NCBI GenBank assembly: GCA_028023455.1
Contig: JAQFVV010000187.1
Span: forward strand, 122,001-186,000
DNA: 64,000 nucleotides
Reading direction: 5' to 3'
Source: Epiperipatus broadwayi
Lineage: Eukaryota; Onychophora; Udeonychophora; Euonychophora; Peripatidae
A program made the position numbers and the translations under genes. The number at the start of each line of letters is the position of its first letter. The stretch's first letter is position 1. Below the pieces are notes generated by a model. The model was not told where the DNA came from and searched no databases. It saw nothing but the letters and a program-made list of their open reading frames with translations. Shown piece by piece: positions 12,201-24,200 of the stretch.

Positions 12201-15200
12201 CATATATTATAAACATGGTTAATAAGTAAAGAAGACATTTTATATATATATATTTGTTGTTGTTTAAAAAAGTTTTAGTTTCTTTCTTTTCTCCGACTAC
12301 TGTTATACTTTGTTGAATATAGTTTACGTTTATTGTTATCATTTATTTTATAGATGTTAGTAAAAAAAAATATTTACAAAAATACGATTTTGATATTTTT
12401 TATTTTAGCATTACAAACAACAGAACACTAACCCTAAACCTAACCGTAACAACTTTTACTTTTAGTTGTCATTCTATTTGAAATAAAAAATAGCGGTAAT
12501 ATCTGTTTGTAAAAAAAAAAAAATATTTAAAACAAAGACTAAAAAAGTAAAAAATAGCGATAACACAATAATATCTGTTTCTCTGTAGAAATAAAATGTA
12601 AAAGGAAGACTAAGAAATTTTACTTTTTATCCCGATTATGAGTTTTTAAACAACAAAAAAAAAAAAAGCGTAACCCCAGTAAAAAAATCTCCGATAGAAA
12701 ATTGATTTTTCTAATAAAGCAAACTAAAAAACACGAATCAAATTGTAATTTGTTTATTTTATTTTACATTTATTATTATCATTTAATTTGTATACGTTAA
12801 TAAAAAATAATATTTAAAATTAAATAATATTTAAAAAAGACTATTTTCTTTTGTTTTTATTTTCGCATTACAAAAAACACATCAAAATGATTATAATTAA
12901 TGGCCCGGGAATGATCATATTTTATAGTTTTAGCATGAAAACGGCGCCATCGAGTGGGATATGGAGGCTATTCGACGACAACCAACTTTTTTTTTTTACA
13001 CATTCAAATAATATTTCCACTAACTTTTAAACTAATACAAATTATATTTCGGTTTATAGATCTTTCAATTTGCAAACGTGTTATTTTAAAAAGGTTTTTG
13101 TTCTTAAAGCAACATGATAGTGGTCCAAATGAATTCCATTCATTTAGTATCATAAATGATATATAAATTTATAAACCATTCAAGTTTTACTATCTTTCGT
13201 AAAAAAATAAATTTATTAAAATTAATATGTATGTAAGTAATAAAACATCAAACAGATTTTTGTGAAATAACAAACAAAATATATGATTCATAAAATTGAA
13301 AAGTATGGACAAGAACATTGTATTCTTTGTAGACTGAATAAGATGTCAGAGAATTGCAGTTTGCGTAGTGTGTAGTGATTTATCCATGAGCTCTCTTCAG
13401 TGTAAAAATATTCAAGGCATAAATATTAATTGAAGGTGTATTTAAAACATTGGGATCATTTTAATAACTAAAAATGTCATATACTCACAAGGAAATTTCA
13501 AAATAATAGATTTAATAAGTGTGGTAAAAGTATGATATTATAGAGATTCAGAAAAAAAAAAAGATTTAAGAGCAAAATGCAAAAGTTAATGACAGTATAG
13601 CAAAAAGATTCTGTTTTGAAGGAAACAACACATGATGTAAATTAATGAAGCTAGGACAATAATCCAAGAGATGTGAGAGAGTGTCATCCACAGATGTAAG
13701 TTGCAAGTTAAAAAATATATACATTAGATATCTTCATTGATGGTTAGAATTTAAAACACACAGATTGAAGAACTATTTTTGAAATTTGGATTGTTTTGTT
13801 TAAAAAGTTAAGAAAAAACATTGCAGTCAACTGCATTTAAGTTATTAAGAGCAACATTGGATGCATGAGGGTCCGTTGAAATAGATATGAATGTTTGATG
13901 CTTATGTTAGGCTTGCATATTGTTAAAATTAAAACTATTAGTCCTCATAAATAATTTGGAAGACATTGCCTGTCAAAATTGGATGATCATTGAAAATTAT
14001 ACATGATCTTAATAGCCTAAAATTCCAAAGTCTGATAGTACAGTGTTTGCCAGTGCGCTGTTTTTTTCTTTCATTATTGAATTAGTAATATCACCACAGC
14101 CTGTAAAAGTAATGTTACTTTATTATAAGAGTTTAACAATGAGTTAATTTGTTCCATAATTACGCTGTTAACCTTTCAGTGGGGTTCAACGCAGCAATGC
14201 GTCAAAGGCTTTGGATCGTTCTAAATCGGTTATTTTTCGAGCTGTGGTGACGTATTCATACTCGTTGGAAACTTTAGAAAAAGTTCCATAAGATGCTGCC
14301 ATCTCTTGAATTATTTTACAAGTAAAAAATGCAATACTAGGATGGTTTTAGGTTAAACAAAAGAAGATGGCCAATTCTGATTGGTTGGGCCATCCATTCT
14401 CGATGCTTATTGGCTGATGATTCTGCTAAATATTTTTTCACCACTGAAAATGAAAATATACATTTTAGAGTGTTTTTTTTATTATTTTTCATACATATTA
14501 TAAATGATCTTCATAACATCTGCTGAAAATATAGTTATTTTACAAAAGTAGTAAGGTTTTATTAAAAAATTGTATACTTTACACGATTGTAAATTGAAAA
14601 AGAAACCATCGATAGCATTTTTTTGACATCCTATCAAGAGTTTACATTGCCCCAAGTTGTTTATTTAATTTTCAAACAAAGATTAATGTTTTAGAATATT
14701 TTTCTGGCATTTATTTACATATTACCATGTATTTTGGTTAAAATATACTGAAAATATAATTATTTTTAGAAAGACGCTCAGATTTTACTAAAAAATTCTT
14801 AAAAAATTTGTAATGTTTTTAATAACGTAAATCTGGGAGGGATATAAATGACGTTTGCATTGCTTCTAATTTGCTCCTAATATTTTTTTTTTATTTTTCC
14901 GCTTTAGAATATTTCTATAAAATACAAATAAAAATATATTTTTGAAAAAACATTCGTTTACTTTCCTAACATTACAAATAATTAATATACTTTTTGAAAA
15001 CGAAACTAAAATTAATATATATTAAAAGATGAAAATATTTTTATCACAGAGTTTGTCAAATGACCAATTAAAACTTTCAGAGTTTTACCTCTCTTGGCCA
15101 ATGATGAAGTGTCCCTCGGAAAGGTTAAAAGTGTTGTTAATTTTGATATAGGATATATCTAGATGAATGTCTAAACATTATGAAAGAATTAGCAATACTT

Positions 15201-18200
15201 TTTAGTAGATATTTTCCAAGCTCAGGATTTATCAATGAAAGCTGAAATCTAATTAGAATTTTGCAATAGGTCACTTTATTTACTTTATGATAGAACCAGC
15301 AAAATGAGAGTCATGTGATGCTGGATACAGTTGAGAAATGATTAATTACTTGATCAGTAATTGAAGGTTATTAATTTATTTATGAGATAAGTACATTATC
15401 TGCTTAAGCTAATTAATACATATTTATTTTTAATAATGGTAGAAAAAGTTTAATTAAATTTGCATATTAAAATAAAACAAGACAAAGTAACTATTCTTAT
15501 ACTGCACTTTTAGACCTTAAATAAATCTATATATATACAAAAAGAAATTGATAGAATTTTTTAGTTGGATAAATACAAAATACATTAGATCCAAGGAACT
15601 ATAAAGGTAAATGCTACTTTACAGTTAATACTGATTGATAATTTGGAAATAAGCTAAATGTCATTTCTATCAGATCTACGAAAATTTTTGCGAAGTTGAA
15701 TTGAATCTCAGAAAAGCAAAATTAAAAGTCTCAAGTTTAGATCAAAAATAGAATGTCATTTTTATTATATGTCTATTAAAAAAAAGGTATTAATCGATAT
15801 GCCTAGTGGGTAAATGTAAACAAAGTTATTGTAGATGATTGCAGTAATAATTGAATATTAAATGTGCAATAAAGCCACTGATGATATGGAAGAAATATGT
15901 TGGATATTTAGCTTCAAGAAAACTTAGAAGATATAAGATTTTTTAAAGAGAATTTTCATAATTGATTTACAAACATATTAGAAAAAGTCTGTAATTCATC
16001 ATGAATAAGTATATTATATAAATAGTTGTTGCAAGTATGAAAATCTACTTAAGTAATTAAGGATGGCAATAAATTTGTAACCTGAGTGTAGACAATTTCT
16101 TGCATTAAATCACATCTTAATGATTAATCAAAGTAAATAATAGTTTATTAGTTGATATTGTGAAATTGGTAAATATTTAGGTGTCTCTGTTTGGTCATAT
16201 ATATTAAAATTTGTCTATTTAGAAATTCATTTATATATTCTTTAAACCACCCAACTACTCACAAACATTCTATTAAAAAATCTGTAGAGATTCTAACCAG
16301 TAAATAAATTTAAGTATATTTATTAATTCCTTTAAATTTGCCACTGTTTTCTGTTTGAGCACAATCTCATTAGTTAATAATTGTTGAAATCTACCGAAAA
16401 ATGCTATAATACATCGTAATGGGAATTCTAGAGATATCATTCATGTATTTCAAGTCACTACGAATCCTTTATGAACTTTCATTTTAGTAATGGTTATTAG
16501 AATTTGTTATAATCATAATGTAAGATTGATAATATAATATCAGAAAAAAAAGAATGAACTTTACTTTTGTAGATGCTGGAAGTGATGAAGAGAGAAATAT
16601 GTGATCAATTAATGAGGCTGAGAAATTATCAACACTACAATCTGTAAGAACTGTTAAGTACTGAGAAATGGAATAAAAATGATAGTTTGCATTAATGTTG
16701 CATGGAAAATGCAGTTATAATCATTTACGGTTTGACTACATTGTGAAATTAAAAATAATGTCATCTTTGGTTTTAATGATGTATTATGAAAATGTCAGGA
16801 AACTAATATTAATATTGGAATACATGTATAACTATAACAAAGCCATTAATTCTTAAAGATAAATCAGACAAGAGACATTTTTCAAATTAAACAAGATAAT
16901 GATGCCCATTGCTGCTCTGTCATTCAATTATTATTTTGAATTAGCCAGAATTTGAGCTTGTTTCAGAATTGCACATTATTGAAAAGCAAATGGATTACAA
17001 CAAAAAAAAATTAGTTTGTGAACTTGTGGATTAATATCTTTAATATTATGGTGACCACCCACAAGGGTGAATCCATAAGTAAAAAGTTAAGATCTAGGTT
17101 TTATTGTCACAATAGGTTAATTGTGCAATAGGGCTAGATGATTTAGTGAAGAGCAACATCATCAACAATCATTATCAATCCACTGCAGGATGAAGGTCTC
17201 TCCAAGTGCAATCCATCTTCTCTGATCTTTAGCTTCTCTTCTCCACATTACTCCTGCACACTTTCTTATTTCATCCATCCATCTCACATGTAGTGTCTTT
17301 CTGGGTCTTTTATAATCTTTTGGAATCCAGTTTAAGATTTCAATTGTCCATCTATTATCATCTCTTCTAGCAATATGTCCAGCCCAACTTCACTTCAGTC
17401 TTAATTTTTTCAATAAGGTCAGTAATACCTGTTTGTTCTCTTACCCATATATTGTATTTTCGATCTCTTTTTGTTACTCCCAACATGCATCTCCCTACAT
17501 CTTTGAGTGATCTGAAGTCTCTATGTTGCTCTTCTATTCATTGTCCAAGTCTCGGATCCATAAGTAAGAACTGGTAAAACACATTTATTAAAAACCTTCC
17601 TTTTTAAACGCATAAGCATATTTTCTTTTAGCAGCAAGTTATTTCTACCAAAAGCACTCCGACCAAGTTTAATTCTATGATTAATTTCATCCATTACATT
17701 TCCATCTATATTAATAATCTGATAGTTGTAGCTGTTAACTTCTTCTAACCCATCATAATCATTCTTTATTTTTATATTTTGAGAATTCCATTAAACATTA
17801 CTTTAGTCTTTTTAACATTTATCTTTAGTCCTACATTCATCTGGTAACTCCTGCAACATTTCCTGAAGCTCTAAAGCATTATTTGCAAAATCTAAATGAC
17901 TTAAATAATCTCCATTTACTTTCACTCCTTTTGTTTACCATTTTAATCCACAAAATATTTCTTTCAGCACTGCTGTAAAAAATTTGGAGATACGAAGTCA
18001 CCCTGTCTTACACACTTCTCAATATTGACTTTACTAGTATCATAATGTAATCTAATTGTTGCTGAAATATTCTTTAAAATATGACAATATTCGGCAATAT
18101 TCTGGATCTATACCTTGATGATCCAATCCTTGAATCACTGAAGAAATGTTTATATAATCAAATGTCTTTTCATAATCTACAACTTCTCTCAATATTTGGA

Positions 18201-21200
18201 TATGATCTACTGTACTAAAACCATTTTTAAATCCAGATTGTTATCTTGGTTGGTGGAAATCCAATATTTTCTGTAGATGAGTTGCAATTATCTATGTAAA
18301 AATTTTGTATAAAAGTGATAAAAGGCTGATGGGTATATCTTCTTTATTATCTTTTTTAAATATTAATACTGCATTCTTCCAATCATCTGGAACATTTTTA
18401 TCATTTAGATATTTGTATGTAACTTTGCTAAAAAAGTTTCTATTTCTTCACCTGCCTTTTTTAATACATTGATTATAATTCCATCATTACCTGGAGCCTT
18501 TCCTTTCTTCATAAATTTAATTGCATGTCTCACTTCTTCATTTAAAATTCTGAGCAATTCGGAAGATATAATAGATATAGGGGAGGTACTTGTTCGTCCT
18601 GACTATAATTCTTGATAGAAGTCTTTTATCCATATCATGATGTAATCTCTCTTTTTAGTAATAATTCCATCTTTATTTCTTATTGCAGATATAAATTTCC
18701 TCTCTTCTACAGCTTTCCTTGCTAGTTCACAATTATACTTTCTTATATCATTTTCAACTCTTTTCCGCACCATTTTACAAAATTCGAGATATTCAAGCCT
18801 TTCTAATATATCATTTTTGTGTATCTTCATATTCCTTCTTTTCTTCATAAATTCTCTAGTCTAAGTAGAAATGTTATTGGTCAATTGCTGCTTTTTCTAC
18901 CAGCTATTTGTGTTGCTGTTTTTAAAAATGTATCAGTTATTTTCTTATTAATTTCATTCAAATCTGAATCATGTTTCAAATCTATTAATACTTTAACCTG
19001 ATTTATAAGTTCTAATTTAAATTCATTAGAATGTTTCTGAAGATTCAGAATATCAACTGTAAATATTGTTTTTTTTTAATAATATTTGTCTCTCTAGTTT
19101 TGCATTAACACGTATCTTATATCTTATTAATCGATGATCACTTCCTGTGTTAAATTTATTAAGAACATTACAATCTTGAAATATGTAGGTTCTGTTAGTC
19201 GAAATATAATCCAATTCTGCTGTACCTTCATTTGGACGCTTCCATGTCCATTTTCTTGTAACATTTTCCTCAAAAATTTATAATATAAAGTTTTTATTTT
19301 TTTGCAAATTCCACAAGTCTTATGTCCTCTCATTTCTATTACCATAACCAAAATTACCTACAGCACTTCCAACTTTCGTTTGTTGATCAATTCTAGCATT
19401 AAAGTCTCCCATAACAATTTTAAAATGTTGTTTACTCTGATCAAAAGCCTTTGTACGTCTATATAAAAATCTTGTACTATTTCATCACTATGAGAACTTG
19501 TTGGGGCATAAACCTGAATTATCTGCATTTGGTATCTGCTATTAAGTTGTATAACTAATTTTGCAACTCTGTCTGATACACCATCAATCTCCACAATGTT
19601 GTTTTTCCACTTTTTATTTATAATGAATCATACTCCACTTGTATTTCCAATATTTGTGACTTTATAATAGAGTACATGTCCACTTTTTAAATCAGTTGTC
19701 TCTTCACCTTTTCTTCTAACTTCACAAAGTCCAATAATGTCTCACATAATATAAGACAGTTCTTCTTCTAATTCTTGCAATCTTGCTTTACTTAAAGTTG
19801 ATCTGCAATTGTAAGTACCTAAATAAAAAGTCATCAAATGGCTTCCTGGGTTGACAATCAGGGGATTCTTAGACCCCTCTGTCTTTTCTGTCATGATTGT
19901 ATATATCTATTGAAAAAATATTTATCATTTACACATACATTCATTCTACCTTATCAAGCAACTGGGAAGAAAGTCCATGGTGTTTCTTGGTCTTAAACTC
20001 AGAGATAAAAAGCCAATAAACTCACCACACTGGCGAATGTGTGTTGATGAGCAGCCCGTCCATGTTTGTATACTATATGAATAATCACATAGTAATAATA
20101 GCTGCAATGACAAGAACGTATGGAGTGGATATTAGGAATTTGCCTTGCTTAGTTGCTTTAAGGTCTCCCAGAGGAATCAAAGGGTCTCCTTTCAGTTAAT
20201 AGCAAACTCCTTTAGTGAAGATATTAGGATTATTGTAGAAGTTAGAATTTGGGAAATAAATTTTGTCTTTAAGAAGAATGCAGTCTTGATATTGTATGTC
20301 CATCATTTTCTTTCACTCAGTTAGCTTCCCATTGTAATTCCCACAATTACATATGGCCAATACACACATGCCCACATACACTATGAGGTATACACACAAA
20401 GTTCAACTGTTAAATAAATATTATACAGAAAACATAACTGACTTATTTGACATTTGAAAAATGATGACATTTACCCCACACACACACTTTTCAAGCAATC
20501 CATAAGAGTTGCAATTGTAAAAGAAATATTTTAATGCAAGTGAAGACAATTTTAATGGAAAAATAACAAGTTTATTCCAAATCAAATTTTAACAAGTTTA
20601 TTCCAAATGGTAATAATTTTAATAAGATATTTAAAAGTAATTTAATGCTACATTGCCTTGTTTATATTTACAGATACTTCAAAATCATTGAACGCTACAT
20701 TTACATGTTTAAAGAAAAAAAACATTTTACAAAAAGAAAACCTGCAATATTAGTTGTGTCTTGTTGAGTTCTAAAAAATAAAAAATTAAATCATTAATAT
20801 AGACATTAATACAAACCATTTCACTACTATAAAACATATCTATAAAAAAACTTCCTGTGAAGAAGCTGAATCACCATCCAATTGTTGCAGACGCATTTCG
20901 GTTAGAAGGGCAAAGAACAAATCTCTCTTATGTAGGCATTACCACATGAATTCCGCTAGATAGTTGGTGAGATTTTGGCGGGCTGTTCCAAGCTGTTTTT
21001 TTTTCTTTTTTTTTAACTTATGCCACTTTAACAGCCCCACAGACGCTCTATGTTCTGTGCATGAGCGCCAGTTGTCGGGTCAATAGGTTGTAGCGATGTT
21101 TGACTTTCATGTGGTAAAACCTGCATCCTCAAAGTTGGACATCCTGTAGCCTTTCCAGCAGCCTGAATATACAGTGGATCCTGGGTGTATGTTGTCATGT

Positions 21201-24200
21201 ATGGCGTGAAGCAGTGTGCTTGCAGATCTACATGGAACGCACATGATAAAGCATTCCCCTGGGTCATGATGCACACCTCCAAAGATCCATTACTGGGCAG
21301 CGTACATCCCTGATAGTTTTTATGCCTGCTAAGCATTGTTTTGTCCACCTCCACAATGTTATTGGGACCACCAATTAGATGTCCTGCACAAGACTGCAGG
21401 CTTTCACTGTACAGTTCTCTTAGCCCACTGGTCAAGCTAACTATGACCTTGTTGGACAGTTGTAGATCTTCACGAGCACATTGGATTGAAAGGTCATCCC
21501 TATTTCAGTAGTATAGGAGATGTACAACCGTCACAAAGGGAATCCTGGAGTCTTTGAACCATGTGCATTCATGAATTGAATGACTTTTCTTGCAGGTACA
21601 GGCATTGCAATAAAAACGCCATCTGCAGTAAGAATGCAGAGTTGTGTCTTTGCCGCAAGAACCTTTTCTGCTCTGTAGCAAAACGTTTTCAGACTAAAAA
21701 CGCACAGCTTCCCTTTCTGTGGCTGGCAATTTCCAGACTTTAATATGCTTCACCATTTTTTAAAAAATATTGAAAGATCTATAAACCAAAAGTTTAAAAG
21801 TTAGTGGAAATTACTGTTTGGCAAATGTGTTATTTTAAAAAGGTTTTTGAAAAATTATGTTGTTCAAATTTTTTTTTTTATATGTCAAAGTGTCATCCGG
21901 GAAGTGAACCCAGGGCAACTGCTTGGAAAGCAGCTGTGGTAACCACTAGGCCAACAATGCTTGATGTCATTCGAATTTTGTTTTTCTTTTTTACAGTTCC
22001 AAAGATCGGAATGTGTCTCATTGAAAATGCTATTTAGACCATTTGTAGGATTATAACAATTTCTAATAACCATTACTAAAATGAGAGTTAATAAAGGATT
22101 CGTAGTGACTTGAAATTATACCTGAATGATATCTCTAGAATTCTCATTACGATGTATTATAGCATTTTTCAGTAGATTTCAACAATTATTAACTTATGGG
22201 ATTGTGATCAAACAGAAAACAGTGGCAAATTTAAAGGAATTAATAAATATACTTGAATTTATTTACTGGTTTAAACCCCAAAAGATTTTTTTTAATAAAA
22301 TGTTTGTGAGTAGTTAGGTGATTTAAAGAATCTATAAATGAATTTCTAAATAGACAAATTTTAATATATATGACCAAATAGAGACACTTAAATATTTACC
22401 AATTTCACAATATCGACTAATAAACTATATTTACTTTGATTAATCATTAAGATGTGATTTAATGCAAGGAATTGTCTACACTCAAGAGGTTACAAATTTA
22501 TTGCCATCCTTAATTACTTAAGTAGATGTTCATACCAATTTCACAATATCAACTAACAAACTATTATTTACTTTGATTAATCATTAAGATGTGATTTAAT
22601 GCAAGAAATTGTCTACACTCAAGAGGTTACAAATTTATTGCCATCCTTAATTACTTAAGTAGATTTTCATACTTGCAATAATTGTTTATATGATATACTT
22701 ATTCATGATGAATTACAGACTTTTTCTAATATGTTTGTAAATCAATTTTGAAAATTCTCTTTAAGAAATCTTATATCTTCTAAGTTTTCTTGAAGCTAAA
22801 TATCCAACATATTTCTTCCGTACCATCAGTGGCTTTATTGCACATTTAATATTCAATTATTACTGCAATCATCTACAATAATTTTGTTTACATTTAGCCA
22901 CTATGCATATAGATTAATACTTTTTTTTTACTAGACATATAGCAAAAATGACATTCTAGTCAAGCATTGGTAGTCGAGAGGTCAGCGGCAGCTGCTTTAC
23001 AAGCAGTTGTCCCAGGTTAGCGGGTTCGCTTCCTGGCTGATGCTATGACACATGAAAAAAAAAAAATTACATTCTATTTTTGGTCTCAACTTGAGACTTT
23101 TAATTTTGCTTTTCTGAAATTCAATTCAACTTCACAAAAATTTTCTTAGATCTGATAGAAATGACATTTAGCTTAATTCCAAATTATCAATCAGTATTAA
23201 CTATAAAATAGCATTTACCTTCAAATAGGTCCTTGGATCTAATGTATTTTGTATTTATTCAACTAAAAAATTTTATCAATTTTTTTTTGTATATACACTT
23301 GGGTCTCTTTTTATGCGGACTTATTTCACACGATTTTGAAGTTACGCAATGCATGTTTCACCAGAAGTTGAACTCCGATAATGCGCTATTAATTTAAATA
23401 ATAAATTTCGCGCACTTACATTATATTGAAAGTAATAGCACATTATTGGAATTCGACTTTCATCTTAATAATTTCAATATTTTCAGTGCATTATAATAGT
23501 AAGATTTTATGCAATAATGAAATTAAAATCATGATTTCCACATTTTATGTATGCACACATTAAATTTTACAAGATTATAATGTAAATTTGTTCAAACATT
23601 GTGCGTGTTAATTTTGCATTTTAAATCCCATTCTGTTTTTGCTTTTTAAAAAAGAACGTAATCAATTATTAATCATTTAGTGTCCACAAGTTTATTTTTA
23701 AAAGGTGAGTAATAACAGTGGGCACAACTAAATTTGACAATTAAAAATTAAAATCTGATTTTTAATTGTAATTAACAATTTAAATATTACTTATGGCGAC
23801 TTGAAATTAATGTGATGTGAAATTTGATTTTTAAATGGAATTGAAAATTAAAAAATTAAAAACAAAAATAAGAATTTAATTTTTAGTTGTTAGTTTCATA
23901 AACAATTAATAAAATCATCATCTCAAAGATTAATTATTAATTACGTTGTCACCAGAACACCATTGACACAACATGAGTGTGAAGTTGGCGCTAGTTGTAT
24001 TTCCTCTTGTGAAAAATCTGATTTTTTTACCAATTTGCAAATGAACGTGTTTTTCGGCAAATAGCGATAATAATTAAAACGTGTATAAAAAAATGTAAAT
24101 TACTGTACTGTAAATTATGCATAAAAATATATTATTTTGAATAAAATTAAATATTATAGTTAAAAAAAGTTTGTCTTATATCAATTTTTTTTCAAATTTG

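Larger units (their letters stand above)
10897..16514 (+). repeat. Left arm of the 16-kb palindrome
   Basis: Matches the reverse complement of 22049-26953 throughout. Examples are the shared CAGAACTATACAGGGTAGG near 10960 and 26890, AAAAGATGGATGGCCTATAA near 11310 and 26550, and GTATTCTTTGTAGA near 13320 and 25625. It carries two private insertions (11634-12983 and 14172-15124), each absent from the right arm. No gene of its own is recognised. Confidence 0.85.

Noticed and set aside
12428-12445. Telomere-like AACCCTAAACCTAACC
   Set aside because: Only about 16 bp and imperfect, inside a transposon; too short for an interstitial telomere tract.
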